This document shows, piece by piece, positions 8,477-17,388 of a stretch of 64,000 nucleotides of DNA. This stretch comes from Bryobacterales bacterium F-183 (GTDB lineage: Bacteria > Acidobacteriota > Terriglobia > Bryobacterales > Bryobacteraceae), in the NCBI GenBank assembly GCA_016865505.2, contig AP025252.1, forward strand, positions 3,410,001 to 3,474,000, read 5' to 3'. The position numbers were made by a program, and so were the translations under genes. The notes under the pieces are model-generated. The model had not been told where the DNA came from. It searched no databases and saw only the letters and a list, made by a program, of their open reading frames with translations. Positions within the stretch are counted from its first letter, which is position 1, and every line of letters begins with the position of its first letter.

Positions 8477-8815
8477 TTACTTACCATCCCTCGCAACCTT
8501 GCTTGCCACTGATTTTGCCTTTGAACGCCCCTTCTTCACGGCCGACTTGGGGTCCGCGGCCTCTTCCGCCTTCGCCCAGCGCGCCGCCGGTGCCTTCTGT
8601 TTTGTCTTGTTAGCCGGAAGCTTAGGGCTCTTGACGCCCGTCGCCTTCTCGGCCGCTCGCTTCGCTTCTCGCGCAGCAACCGCTTTCCGGGCGATCTCTG
8701 AGCGTTGCTCAGGCGTGAGATTGGCCGCTCGGGCTAATCCACCCTTCCTCCCTCCCTTCAATCCCTGCTCACGAAAGTACTCGATGACATCGGGAGGAAG
8801 TTTTTTCGTTGCCAT
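8477..8815 (-). CDS. Small basic protein with KGG-type N-terminal motif
   Basis: A 112-aa Lys/Ala/Arg-rich protein. It opens with a predicted helix, then GLKGGRKGGLARAANLTPEQ and RSEIARKAVAAREAKRA, a motif seen in many small stress or nucleoid-type proteins. The remaining basic tail (AKSVASKVARDGK) would suit nucleic-acid binding. It is the first gene of a two-gene leftward unit with the Schlafen-like gene, and the operator-like repeats at 8821-8888 lie directly upstream. Confidence 0.65.
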   Translation of the reverse strand: MATKKLPPDVIEYFREQGLKGGRKGGLARAANLTPEQRSEIARKAVAAREAKRAAEKATGVKSPKLPANKTKQKAPAARWAKAEEAADPKSAVKKGRSKAKSVASKVARDGK

Positions 8816-8820
8816 TTCAA

Positions 8821-8888
8821 CATCTTACCCCCGGTATGTTAAGTTTCGCAAACAAACCTCTTGCATCTTACCCCCCGTAGGATCTAAG
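8821..8888. promoter_or_regulatory. Paired operator-like repeats between divergent genes
   Basis: CATCTTACCCCC begins both copies, 8821-8843 and 8864-8888, 43 bp apart. Each copy then has GTA and ends in TTAAG or CTAAG, so the outer parts (ATCTTA and TAAGAT in the second copy) form an interrupted palindrome. They fill the 105-bp gap between the divergent genes at 8815 and 8921 and could bind one regulator controlling both. Confidence 0.55.
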
Positions 8889-8920
8889 ATCAGCAACAGA
8901 AAGGGACGGAAACAACGCAA

Positions 8921-9211
8921 ATGACGCCAAAGAAACCCAACGGTCGAGAACACTCCCTGCGGGTTCCGCGTCTGCCTCTTGTTTCGGTACGCCGCGTGAT
9001 CTGGGAGGCTGCGCTGGAGTTGCAGCGCGACGGTCGGTCGATCTCCGCCACGCTGGCGAAGCGCTTCGATCTGCCCGCCCAAACGATCGAGGCGGTATTG
9101 CTGTTAGAAGGCGCCCGTCATGAAAGGACCGCCGCGGCCTTGCGAACGGGAATCGCCAACACATTGGAGCTAGCCAGGGAGGCCGGTGGCGCGGAAGAGT
9201 TTGCCGCCTAG
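8921..9211 (+). CDS. Small protein of unknown function, possible DNA-binding
   Basis: A 96-aa protein. Residues about 40-60 (GRSISATLAKRFDLPAQTIE) look like a helix-turn-helix in spacing: a helix, a turn at FDLP, then a second helix. It is divergent from the KGG-type gene across the repeat pair at 8821-8888, which it may regulate. Not assigned to a family. Confidence 0.6.
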   Translation: MTPKKPNGREHSLRVPRLPLVSVRRVIWEAALELQRDGRSISATLAKRFDLPAQTIEAVLLLEGARHERTAAALRTGIANTLELAREAGGAEEFAA

Positions 9212-9295
9212 TTCCAGAAGAGATCGTTTGTTTCGAAAGAGATAGAGGACTCGCGTTTTACGCGCGTGGCCGCTTTGGCGCATACTGTGCGTCTC

Positions 9296-9733
9296 ATGGC
9301 GAGTGCTCAACTGAACCTGAACCTCAATCCGGATCCTGACAGCGAGGAGTTGCGCAGCATAAAGCGCGACGTCCGATTTGTTGCCGAGACCGTAACCGCA
9401 ATTTTAGAGAACCTGCCGGTACAGCGGAGGCCATTGTCCGACGCATCAAAGGCGCTGCATGTGCGCGCCGTCGCCCTTCGTCGCAATGGGTACTGTCCGT
9501 GCTGTCAACGCACGCCCGTATGTGGAATCGAGGGGCGCTTACCGGCTGCAGAGTTCGACCATTGGTTCGGCCGCCACCGAAATGGAGTGACCGAGACTTG
9601 GTTGGTGTGCTCCGACTGCAACCGCCGTCTAGAGAACCCGGAGTTCAAGACGGAAAAGCGAAGCTGCTTCGATGCCTATCAGGCAGCGTTGCGACCGTTC
9701 CTGGTCGACGGCCAGTCGAGCATGTTTCATTGA
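9296..9733 (+). CDS. HNH-like zinc protein
   Basis: A 145-aa protein from ATG 9296, the first good start after an upstream in-frame alternative at 9266. The C-terminal half has CPCCQ, then AEFDHWFGRHRN, then VCSDCNRRLENP: two CxxC pairs flanking a central Asp-His, the layout of zinc-stabilised HNH endonucleases. The N-terminal half is a helical region with no motif. It is probably a small phage or island nuclease; activity is not certain because the final His/Asn is not clear. Confidence 0.65.
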   Translation: MASAQLNLNLNPDPDSEELRSIKRDVRFVAETVTAILENLPVQRRPLSDASKALHVRAVALRRNGYCPCCQRTPVCGIEGRLPAAEFDHWFGRHRNGVTETWLVCSDCNRRLENPEFKTEKRSCFDAYQAALRPFLVDGQSSMFH

Positions 9734-9751
9734 CACAACGAAAGGCCCCAT

Positions 9752-9964
9752 ATGCCCCAACAAACCATCACATCCACGCCGGTCTTCGCACCGGAACCCT
9801 ACCGGCCGCGCCCGGTCGTCACCCGCGTAACGCAGTCAGAACTTTTCCTGTACTGGGCAAGTCGCCGCGCGGTTGAGTACTTCGAGTCCAAGCTACGCGG
9901 CGCCCAGGCTTTGCGAGTTGAGCCCGGCGAGCTTACCGTTCCCGCGCTCCGAGCTACCCACTAA
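9752..9964 (+). CDS. Small protein of unknown function
   Basis: A 70-aa protein starting 18 nt after the HNH-like gene, with AAAGG upstream of the ATG. It is Pro/Arg-rich at first (FAPEPYRPRPVVTRVTQSEL), then has one helix (LYWASRRAVEYFESKL). It shares direction and close spacing with 9296 and 9998, suggesting one operon. No family recognised. Confidence 0.55.
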   Translation: MPQQTITSTPVFAPEPYRPRPVVTRVTQSELFLYWASRRAVEYFESKLRGAQALRVEPGELTVPALRATH

Positions 9965-9997
9965 CCCAACAACAGAGACACACAGGAGAACCAAACC

Positions 9998-10669
9998 ATG
10001 TCGAACAACATTGCCCCCGCAGACCGCGAGTTCATCGCAGAGATTGCAAAGGTCGTTTGCGCCCGTCCGCGCGAGGAATGGGAACAACTGGCAGCAAGCG
10101 CCGCCGCGCCGGATCCAGCGCCGCCCGAATCCACCAATGGCGAAGTGCCCCGGGCCTTCGAAGAGACGCCGGAACTAAAGCCGTTTGACACCGAACTCTC
10201 TTCCGAATCGTGCCATGGGTTCTACCTCGAAGCGTGGGACAACCACGACAAGGCCCAAAGCATCGTCCTCAGCCGGGAGGAGTACATCGCGGCAAAGCGC
10301 TTCATCGGCTTGCGCCGCGGCGTGGTCACCCTTAACGGCAGCGGGGGCGGCGAACATCCCCGCACCATGTCCGATATCGAAGCGCTAGAAGTGATCGACA
10401 GCGCCAGCGGTTCGGAAGCCGAACTCATGGCAAAAGCGCTGATTGCAGTTCGCGAGGATTGCGGGATGCATACGCCGGTTGAAAACTTCATCGCCTGCAT
10501 ACTACGTCAACATGCGTTTTTCGGGGATACTCTCACGCCGGAAGACGCTGCCAAAACCGTGAGCGACTTCCGGGAGAACGTAGAATGGGCCGTTGCCTTG
10601 GTGCGAGACCTTCCGCGGAAGCATCCGCAACTGTTCGAGGACCCAGGGGACGCGACAGAAGCCGTCTAA
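9998..10669 (+). CDS. Soluble protein of unknown function
   Basis: A 223-aa acidic protein; ACAGGAGAACC lies before the ATG, a clear ribosome-binding site. The N-terminal 60 residues are Ala/Pro-rich and probably disordered; the remainder is mixed (FYLEAWDNHDKAQSIVLSRE; REEYIAAKRFIGLRRG). It is the last gene of the 9296-10669 unit, followed by a strong terminator. No family recognised. Confidence 0.65.
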   Translation: MSNNIAPADREFIAEIAKVVCARPREEWEQLAASAAAPDPAPPESTNGEVPRAFEETPELKPFDTELSSESCHGFYLEAWDNHDKAQSIVLSREEYIAAKRFIGLRRGVVTLNGSGGGEHPRTMSDIEALEVIDSASGSEAELMAKALIAVREDCGMHTPVENFIACILRQHAFFGDTLTPEDAAKTVSDFRENVEWAVALVRDLPRKHPQLFEDPGDATEAV

Positions 10670-10695
10670 GCCTTCCTTACATTCACCAAATACCG

Positions 10696-10722
10696 AAGGG
10701 CCGCGCTATGCGGCCCTTTTCT
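10696..10722 (+). terminator. Rho-independent terminator
   Basis: A 9-bp perfect stem AAGGGCCGC/GCGGCCCTT (10696-10704 and 10710-10718) with loop GCTAT, running into TTTTCTT. It lies 26 nt after the stop of the 9998 gene. Confidence 0.85.
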
Positions 10723-10753
10723 TGCGTTCTAACGGCGCTGATATGATACTCGG

Positions 10754-11404
10754 ATGCGTTTTCTATTACCGCTGTTGTTTGTTTTGAGCGTTCGTGCTGA
10801 ATCAGTCGCTCTTTGGACTGGCTACCACCCTTCTATTTACAACGGGAAGGTATGGGGGATGACTAGTTTCGGAGATGTATCCGATACAGGTGACGGTGGG
10901 ATCTATTACGAGTCTTACGTCTCGATTGACTCACCACCTCACGGCAAAAGAAGAGGCTTTATGATCTTCAAGAGGCCTTCAAGCCCTCCACTTGGTACAA
11001 GTGCTTCATTCGGCATGTACTGTCTTGGTTGTAGCTTCTCATCCGCCCCTTTCCCCGAGAGACCCAAGGAGCGCATTCTACTGTGGAGTGTTGAAACGCC
11101 CTTGAGCGAAATAACCGATTACCCCATGAATCCCACTGTTGGTATGAAGCTCTACGAGGATCTTGGGCACGGGAGATTCTACGGCTCCGCGACTGGTTAC
11201 GTCCATCGTGACGTTGAGTATGGAGACTCGATGTACCTATTCGCGTATCATCTTACTCCCGCCGCTGTCACTGCGCTGAACTCATCAGGCGAGTATTTCG
11301 CCATGGGATTCTCCCTTGATCGGGTGCCGGAGCCGTCGCAGTTTGGGTTCCTCGCGATCTCCGGCATAGCAGCACTCTGCGTCCGACGGATTCGGAGATT
11401 TTAG
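10754..11404 (+). CDS. PEP-CTERM sorting-domain protein
   Basis: A 216-aa exported protein with an N-terminal signal peptide (MRFLLPLLFVLSVRAES). The C-terminal tail is VPEPSQFGFLAISGIAALC followed by VRRIRRF: a PEP motif, a hydrophobic span and a basic end, as cleaved by exosortases. The mature region is Gly/Tyr/Ser-rich and probably beta-structured. Such proteins reach the outer envelope or biofilm matrix. It is cargo within the element and looks host-derived. It overlaps the converging gene at 11401 by 4 nt. Confidence 0.82.
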   Translation: MRFLLPLLFVLSVRAESVALWTGYHPSIYNGKVWGMTSFGDVSDTGDGGIYYESYVSIDSPPHGKRRGFMIFKRPSSPPLGTSASFGMYCLGCSFSSAPFPERPKERILLWSVETPLSEITDYPMNPTVGMKLYEDLGHGRFYGSATGYVHRDVEYGDSMYLFAYHLTPAAVTALNSSGEYFAMGFSLDRVPEPSQFGFLAISGIAALCVRRIRRF

Positions 11405-11667
11405 ATGTCATCCTTTCGCCCGCCGGCCTCCGGCTGTGCGCATGGGAACTTCTCCATCCTCCGATGGAAGTGTGCCCGGTCGCCGGTGAGAACCTCGGCA
11501 AGCTCGTCGATAGCGTCCATGAGTGCCGACGTCGCGCGGTAGACCGCCCCGCCTATCGGTGCCTTCGTGCAAGCCGCGACACAGGCCGTCCGACACACGC
11601 CAACCGCCGCCAGGAGTACTCGCCCGTCGCCGTCGTCAAAAACCCGCCCATTCACCCGCCGCCGCAT
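11401..11667 (-). CDS. Small phage-type protein of unknown function
   Basis: An 88-aa protein from ATG 11667; a longer TTG start at 11709 is possible. It has a hydrophobic stretch (VLLAAVGVCRTACVAACTKA) and then a helical segment (YRATSALMDAIDELAEVLTG). Four Cys fall within the first half. It could be a small membrane-associated phage protein, but no specific function is supported. Confidence 0.45.
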   Translation of the reverse strand: MRRRVNGRVFDDGDGRVLLAAVGVCRTACVAACTKAPIGGAVYRATSALMDAIDELAEVLTGDRAHFHRRMEKFPCAQPEAGGRKDDI

Positions 11668-11784
11668 GGAAACGAGGCTACCACAGGAAGGCGAACGAAC
11701 GGCGAACAAACACGGGAAAATCTGGTGCCAGGGTAACCCCGCCGGGGAATGGAATGGAAGGCGAATGCGCCCGATACTTGGACC

Positions 11785-12219
11785 ATGAAGCCCGCAATAC
11801 TGGCCATCGCGCTACTGCTCGCGAGTGTCTGCCGTGCCGAGACCGCCACCGTCGCCCGAATTGTGGACGGTGACACACTGCGGGCCGTTGTGGACGGCCA
11901 GGAACTTCGGGTAAGGCTTTGGGGTATCGACGCCCCCGAACGTGGCAGGGAAGGCGCCAGCGACGCGACAGAGGCCCTCGCACGGCTCGCGCCGGTAGGT
12001 TCCAGCGTCCAACTCGAGCGCGTCGACGTTGACCGCTACGGGCGAACCGTTGCTCGCGTGATTGTGAATGGAGAGGACGTGGGGGAAAGGCTAGTCTGCG
12101 CCGGCTATGCCCGGTGGTACCGCCGGTACGCGCGCGGCGCCGCGAATCTCGCAGCGTGTGAAGCGACAGCCCGCGCCGACGCCCGCGGCGTATGGAGCGA
12201 GACGGCCGCCCGCCCATAG
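11785..12219 (+). CDS. Secreted thermonuclease (SNase-like)
   Basis: A 144-aa staphylococcal-nuclease-fold protein with a signal peptide (MKPAILAIALLLASVCRAET). The core VARIVDGDTLRAVVDGQEL supplies the first calcium-site Asp, RLWGIDAPERG the catalytic Arg and Glu and the second Asp, and DRYGRTVARV the second catalytic Arg, so it should be active. It would hydrolyse DNA or RNA in the periplasm or outside. ATG 11785 is chosen over 11749 because it starts the signal peptide. It lies alone between phage-like genes and the large NTPase gene. Confidence 0.85.
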   Translation: MKPAILAIALLLASVCRAETATVARIVDGDTLRAVVDGQELRVRLWGIDAPERGREGASDATEALARLAPVGSSVQLERVDVDRYGRTVARVIVNGEDVGERLVCAGYARWYRRYARGAANLAACEATARADARGVWSETAARP

Positions 12220-12424
12220 ACGCCTAACCTTTATCGATCTGAGCCAGCGCAGATCGCAGAGTTCCAGGCAATAGGCGATTGACTATTCACCCAATCACCA
12301 GGAGTACAGGTACGCCCCCTGCTCAATACGGTCTGCGCTGAGAGAATCCGGATCACCAGTTGCTCACACTCAGCCATCGAACCTGTGCTGGTAACAACGC
12401 TACCCGCGCTTGTATCCTGAGCTT
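12220..12424. other. Leader region of the large NTPase gene
   Basis: 205 bp without a supportable gene, terminator or convincing promoter. It separates the thermonuclease gene from the large NTPase gene, which therefore probably has its own promoter here. Confidence 0.4.
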
Positions 12425-15400
12425 ATGCCCTTCCCAGGCGGGTCGTCAGATAAACTCGGAAATCGCTACGAGTCGTGGTGGACGGTCCTTGTGTTGCAGA
12501 AGATGCTCCTCGGAGAAGGCCACTCTCTTCGAATTGAGAAGCCCAGTCTGGACGATGCGGAGTTCGTCGTTCAGTGTAACGGCTATCAAGAGCTTCACCA
12601 AACCAAGAGAAGCCATCCGACAGGCCAGTGGACAATCAGTTCTCTTGCGGCAAAGGATCAGGAAGTCCTACAGGCGATGTTCGAACAACTTGACGGAAAC
12701 GATGACCGCTTTGTGTTTGTCTCGTCGAGCCATGCGGCAGAACTAAACGAGCTGGTTTTCCGGGCCAATAGTGCGGAGACCGCAAGCGAGTTCGAAAAGG
12801 TAGGACTTGAAGCGAAGGCGGTAAAGGATACTTTCGAACGACTTCGGAAGGCCTGGAAGCAATGCACGGTCGAAAAGGCCTGGGGAGTTCTGCGCAGAAT
12901 TGAGATCCGCTCCATCGATGAGTATACCCTCCGAGATCAGGCACGGGACCGGGCCAGAGCGCTCTTTCTTTCAGATCCCCAAGCTGTGTGCTCTGCGCTA
13001 CGAACAATCGTTCTTGATTCGGTGCACCAAACGATCACGAGAGATGATCTTATCGAACGAATGAGGGAGAGTGGATTCGCTTTGCGTCGGCTTACCAATG
13101 GCTTGCACGCGAGCGCGGTCGTCAAGGAGGCCACGAATCAATACCTCGCAGACGCAAAGCGGCGATTGATACGAAACACCCTAATGCGTCGAAGCGCAGT
13201 CGACAAGCTTCTTTCGATGCTAGGGACCACGGCGCGTGATGTGGTCGTAACCGGGAGGGCTGGCACTGGAAAGACTGCCTGCATGGTGGCTTTCGTCGAA
13301 GAACTAGTGGCTCTTGACGTGCCAGTGCTTGCGATTCGCCTCGACCGGATCGAACCTATATCAACCACATCCGAATTGGGAACGAAACTTGCGTTCGAGG
13401 ATTCGCCGGCGTTGATTCTTGCGGCAGCAGCGCAAGGTCGGGAAGCCGTTCTTGTCATTGATCAACTCGACGCGGTGAGCACAACCTCAGGTCGAGCTAT
13501 TGGTTTTCTAGAGGCGGTTGAAGGGTTATTGATAGAGGCGCGCGGATTGCGGGTACGTCACCGCCTCCATATGATCGTGGTTTGCCGTGACTTCGATTGG
13601 AATAACGACCATAGATTGCGGACGATACTTCTCAACGAGCACGCCAAAGTGGAGATCGGAGAATTTGCGCCTGATGAAGTGTCTAGGATACTCGTTGCTG
13701 AGGGTTTTAGTCCAAATCAATTTCAGCCAGGACAATTGAGGATACTGTCTTTGCCGCAAAACCTCTCGATGTTTCTTGGATGCGATTTCGATCCCACTCG
13801 GCCACCCGCGTTCAACACTGCTATTGATCTTTTCGATAGGTACTGGAAGGAGAAACGGAGGGCGGTAAACCTGCGTGCAATTCCGACGAGTGACTGCTGG
13901 GTGCAGGTAATTGACGCACTGGTGGACGAGATGGCCGCAACTCAGCAGCTCTCTGTTCCGCAGGAGAGATTAGATGCTTTCCCCGAAGACTACATCGAAC
14001 AGATGGCCTCCGAAGGAGTCGTATCACTGAGTGCCCGACGATATGCTTTCAGTCACGAAAGCTTCTTCGACTACTGCTTTGCGCGGTCGTTTATGCGCGC
14101 TAATCAGTCCCTTGTGTCGTTCCTCACATCTTCTGAACAGCATCTGTTTCGTCGTACTCAGGTTAGACAGGTTCTTACCTATCTCCGGGGTGCTGATCGT
14201 AACAGATACTTGCGAGAGATGCAGGATCTATTGTCGGCTTCAAAGATTCGGCCCCACCTGAAGGCCTTAACGATCTCGTTGCTTTCGGACGTTCCAGATC
14301 CGAGCGACGAAGAGTGGACCATCTGGGAGCACGTCCTTTCACCTTTTCTCCAACACGTCGTAGAGGGGCGCGCGCCAACAGACAAGTTCTCGGCGATGTC
14401 ATGGTACCGATTCAGCCGCTCGCGCTCTTGGTTTCGGTACGCGGTGGATAAAGTCATCATCGAGAACTGGTTGTCTTCCGCGGACCCAATGGCGGATACG
14501 GTCATACCGTACATCTGCTGGCATCAGCGACAATCACCCGATTTGGTCGTTGCGTTGTTAGAGCGGTACGTCGGACTGGGTGGGGGTTGGTCGGCCCGAC
14601 TCCGCTACGTTGTGCAATGGTCTAACCCCTTCGCAAGTCGGCGGTTTTTCGAGTTGTTTCTTGGACTGATTGAAGACGGTACCCTTGATGATCTTCGTTC
14701 AAATGCTGCTGCAAACGGCACCTTTTGGAGCATGATGTCCGCGGCTGGAAAAGGGCGCCCTGAATGGGTTCCCGAGCTTTTGGCGCGATGGATGCGCCGG
14801 CGAATGACGCTCGCGAATGTCGCGGGGATGAGGCTGCAGCAAGATCCATCGTTTGGAAAGGATTATTTCGCCGATCGGCCTATCTTGGAAAGTGCCCGCA
14901 GTGCGCCGGCACCTTTCGTCCAATACGTACTTCCCATAATCTTGCAGATCTCCGACGATGCAAGGAATGCGCTGCAGGAATCTCCGAAGCAAGACGCAGT
15001 ATGGCCGTATTGGTTTGAGTATACCGATCGCTCAGGCCCAAGCGCAGCGACGTTGGAGGGACTGAAAACATCGCTAAGGTTACTCGCGAAAGATTTGGCG
15101 GTTGATCTCTCCCCTGTCATTTCGGAACTCCGTAGCAGAGAAACAAACACCGCGAACTCCTTATTGCTTACGCTCTATGCCGCAAATGGTGCTCGCTTCG
15201 GTAACGAGGCCATTGCTCTGCTTGGTGAGGATCCTTGGCGATTTAGGTGCTTTTGCATTGAGAACGAGTACTGGCTCGCGATGGAGGCCATAGGTGCGGC
15301 CGTCCCGCATTGCTCCGCCGAGAACCGTGCTCGTCTTGAGGAGGTTGTCTTAGACTATGTTGCACCGTCCGAGCGCCTGCCAGACGGGTACAGGTCCATG

Positions 15401-16936
15401 GGAAAAGCATGCTTTAACTTGCTCTCTGCTATTCCTGAAGGGCTGCGAAGCACGGTTGCCAACGCGCGATTTCGAGAACTTGAGCGGAAATTCCGTCAAC
15501 CGTATCAGGCGCCGCGGGCTATTAGTGGGGGCTGGGTAGAGTCACCGATTGATGCCAATGCCGTTACCAAGATGACGGATGAGCAATGGCTTCGTGCACT
15601 CAGGAAGTATAACACTGATTGCAGTCTGGTTACGCAGTCAGATAACTTTCTGAGGGGCGGTGCCGTAGAACTAGCTCGCCAGTTGGAGACGTGCGTCGTT
15701 CGGGAACCGGAACGTTTTGCAAGGCTAGCGCTTCAATTTCCCAGCGACACGAACTTCCAGTACTACGTACACACCCTTCGCGGTATCCAAAGTGCGGAAA
15801 TCTCCGGCGACTTGAAGCTTCAGGTATGTCACAAAGCCTATGCGGATTGTAGAGAAGATTGCGGTGAGGCCATCGCGGACTTGCTCGGCGAGATCGATGA
15901 TCCACTGCCGGTCGATTCGATCGCAATGCTCGATTGGCTTGGCACTGACCATCCCGATCCTGAAAGCCAGGCGAGTGACGATGACGCCAGCGATGACTTA
16001 GACGCCTATACCAAAGGCCTAAACACTACTCGTGGCAGAGCTGCCTTGGCGGTTGCCGTGCTGATCTACAAGGACGCCGCTTACATTGAACGATTCAACG
16101 CCACTCTTATGCGGATGATTCGGGATTCGAGTTCGGCTGTTCTCTCCTGTGTGGCTGACGCGATTCGGGCAGTCATGCAGCACGATGTTCAAGATGGGTT
16201 GTCGCTCCTAGCGCAGATGGACATCACAGATGACAGTCTTCTTGCGACGCCGTCTGTCTATGAATTGGTCAAACGCGCACTTCAAAGCAACTTCCAAGAG
16301 GTGAGGTCTCTCGTAGAGAGAATGTTACGTTCAGAGCGCTCCAGGGCTGCCGTGAACGGGGCAATGTTAGCGGCTTTGGCTTGCTTCTTTCATCCGGAGG
16401 CAGAGGAGCTAGCCGCTGAAGCGCTCGCGGGAAATGCCCATCAGCGACTGGGTCTCGCTAAAGTCTCCGCAGCAAATATCTCGTGGGAGCGTTCGCGATC
16501 GTGGTGTCAACAGCGATTGGTGGTCCTATTTGATGATGCTGACGAAGCAGTACGAAGGGAGGCCGCACTTGCTTTCCGCAGTTTGGAGGGTGCGGATCCT
16601 GAAGAGTACGCCGATCTCGTTCAGTCCTTTTCTAACAGCAAAGCCTTCTGCGATGATCCGTCTCCCATTCTAGACGTTCTGCGGGAATCTATCCGTAGAC
16701 TGCCGGGTACGACATGCCACATTTGCGAGAAGTTCCTGGAACGCTTCAGGAATGGGGCAAGTAGCGGTTGCACTTCCCACGTAGGCGACGCTCACACAGT
16801 AGTTGAGCTGCTCTTTAGGACGTACCAACAGCATCAGGAAGGCGAATGGGCCAAAAGATCGCTTGATCTCATTGATCGCCTATGCTTAGAGAACTTCGAT
16901 GTTGTGGACGAGACATTCCAGGCATTTGAGCGCTAG
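12425..16936 (+). CDS. Large STAND-type NTPase with PD-(D/E)xK-like N-terminus; candidate NLR/Avs-like antiphage protein
   Basis: A 1503-aa protein. N-terminus (about 1-120): YESWWTVLVLQKML, then DDAEF (43-47) and ELHQTKR (56-62), the spacing of a PD-(D/E)xK nuclease as in Cap4/DUF4297-type effectors. Centre: Walker A GRAGTGKT (277-284) and Walker B VLVIDQLD (342-349), with a following Arg-rich VVCRDFDWNNDHRLR segment, typical of STAND/NACHT-like NTPases. From about residue 600 to the end it is a long helical, HEAT-like region suited to ligand sensing. Bacterial proteins of this architecture detect phage products and then cleave DNA. Base composition is visibly less GC-rich than its neighbours, and it is a single-gene unit in mobile DNA. 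Architecture is seen; defence role is inferred. Confidence 0.8.
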   Translation: MPFPGGSSDKLGNRYESWWTVLVLQKMLLGEGHSLRIEKPSLDDAEFVVQCNGYQELHQTKRSHPTGQWTISSLAAKDQEVLQAMFEQLDGNDDRFVFVSSSHAAELNELVFRANSAETASEFEKVGLEAKAVKDTFERLRKAWKQCTVEKAWGVLRRIEIRSIDEYTLRDQARDRARALFLSDPQAVCSALRTIVLDSVHQTITRDDLIERMRESGFALRRLTNGLHASAVVKEATNQYLADAKRRLIRNTLMRRSAVDKLLSMLGTTARDVVVTGRAGTGKTACMVAFVEELVALDVPVLAIRLDRIEPISTTSELGTKLAFEDSPALILAAAAQGREAVLVIDQLDAVSTTSGRAIGFLEAVEGLLIEARGLRVRHRLHMIVVCRDFDWNNDHRLRTILLNEHAKVEIGEFAPDEVSRILVAEGFSPNQFQPGQLRILSLPQNLSMFLGCDFDPTRPPAFNTAIDLFDRYWKEKRRAVNLRAIPTSDCWVQVIDALVDEMAATQQLSVPQERLDAFPEDYIEQMASEGVVSLSARRYAFSHESFFDYCFARSFMRANQSLVSFLTSSEQHLFRRTQVRQVLTYLRGADRNRYLREMQDLLSASKIRPHLKALTISLLSDVPDPSDEEWTIWEHVLSPFLQHVVEGRAPTDKFSAMSWYRFSRSRSWFRYAVDKVIIENWLSSADPMADTVIPYICWHQRQSPDLVVALLERYVGLGGGWSARLRYVVQWSNPFASRRFFELFLGLIEDGTLDDLRSNAAANGTFWSMMSAAGKGRPEWVPELLARWMRRRMTLANVAGMRLQQDPSFGKDYFADRPILESARSAPAPFVQYVLPIILQISDDARNALQESPKQDAVWPYWFEYTDRSGPSAATLEGLKTSLRLLAKDLAVDLSPVISELRSRETNTANSLLLTLYAANGARFGNEAIALLGEDPWRFRCFCIENEYWLAMEAIGAAVPHCSAENRARLEEVVLDYVAPSERLPDGYRSMGKACFNLLSAIPEGLRSTVANARFRELERKFRQPYQAPRAISGGWVESPIDANAVTKMTDEQWLRALRKYNTDCSLVTQSDNFLRGGAVELARQLETCVVREPERFARLALQFPSDTNFQYYVHTLRGIQSAEISGDLKLQVCHKAYADCREDCGEAIADLLGEIDDPLPVDSIAMLDWLGTDHPDPESQASDDDASDDLDAYTKGLNTTRGRAALAVAVLIYKDAAYIERFNATLMRMIRDSSSAVLSCVADAIRAVMQHDVQDGLSLLAQMDITDDSLLATPSVYELVKRALQSNFQEVRSLVERMLRSERSRAAVNGAMLAALACFFHPEAEELAAEALAGNAHQRLGLAKVSAANISWERSRSWCQQRLVVLFDDADEAVRREAALAFRSLEGADPEEYADLVQSFSNSKAFCDDPSPILDVLRESIRRLPGTTCHICEKFLERFRNGASSGCTSHVGDAHTVVELLFRTYQQHQEGEWAKRSLDLIDRLCLENFDVVDETFQAFER

Positions 16937-16971
16937 GCTGTTCAAATCACCAACAGACGGCAGGGTGCCGG

Positions 16972-17373
16972 CTAGTTCGGCTTTGCGCCGTTCGGTACCG
17001 CGATCTCTGGGGTTCCGAAGTAGTGGTAGAACAGCCCCAGGATCTCGTTGATCACTTCTTCCGATGGCGGATCTGGAAGCGCCCGCAATACTTCATCCGG
17101 CCGCGGTGGAAGTCCCGCCGGATGCAAGGTGATCTTTCCGTATGTCCTCTGATGCGCCGCCATCGCCGTCGCCAGCTTGTAGGCGAGCACGGGTACCAGC
17201 GTCCAGGGAATCGTGAGCATGCTGTGATGCACCACGCTTACCGCTCCGTTGGACTGCGAGAGGTTCCCAAAGATGAGGGACAGGTCATAGTAGGTCGTTT
17301 CGATGGCCACCTGGTTAGCGCGTCGATCGACACAGTCCGCCGAAAGCAATTGCTGTTGGTTCTTCTCTGACAT
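16972..17373 (-). CDS. DUF3467-like small protein
   Basis: A 133-aa protein from ATG 17373, preceded by GGAAGGAA at good spacing (an upstream GTG at 17388 lacks one). Residues 15-75 (ANQVAIETTYYDLSLIFGNL, later MLTIPWTLVPVLAYKLATAM) resemble DUF3467, a small fold of unknown role. The C-terminal part is Pro-rich and then helical. It directly follows the tape-measure gene on the same strand, so it may be a late-gene product. Confidence 0.6.
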   Translation of the reverse strand: MSEKNQQQLLSADCVDRRANQVAIETTYYDLSLIFGNLSQSNGAVSVVHHSMLTIPWTLVPVLAYKLATAMAAHQRTYGKITLHPAGLPPRPDEVLRALPDPPSEEVINEILGLFYHYFGTPEIAVPNGAKPN

Positions 17374-17388
17374 AGTCGTTCCTTCCAC

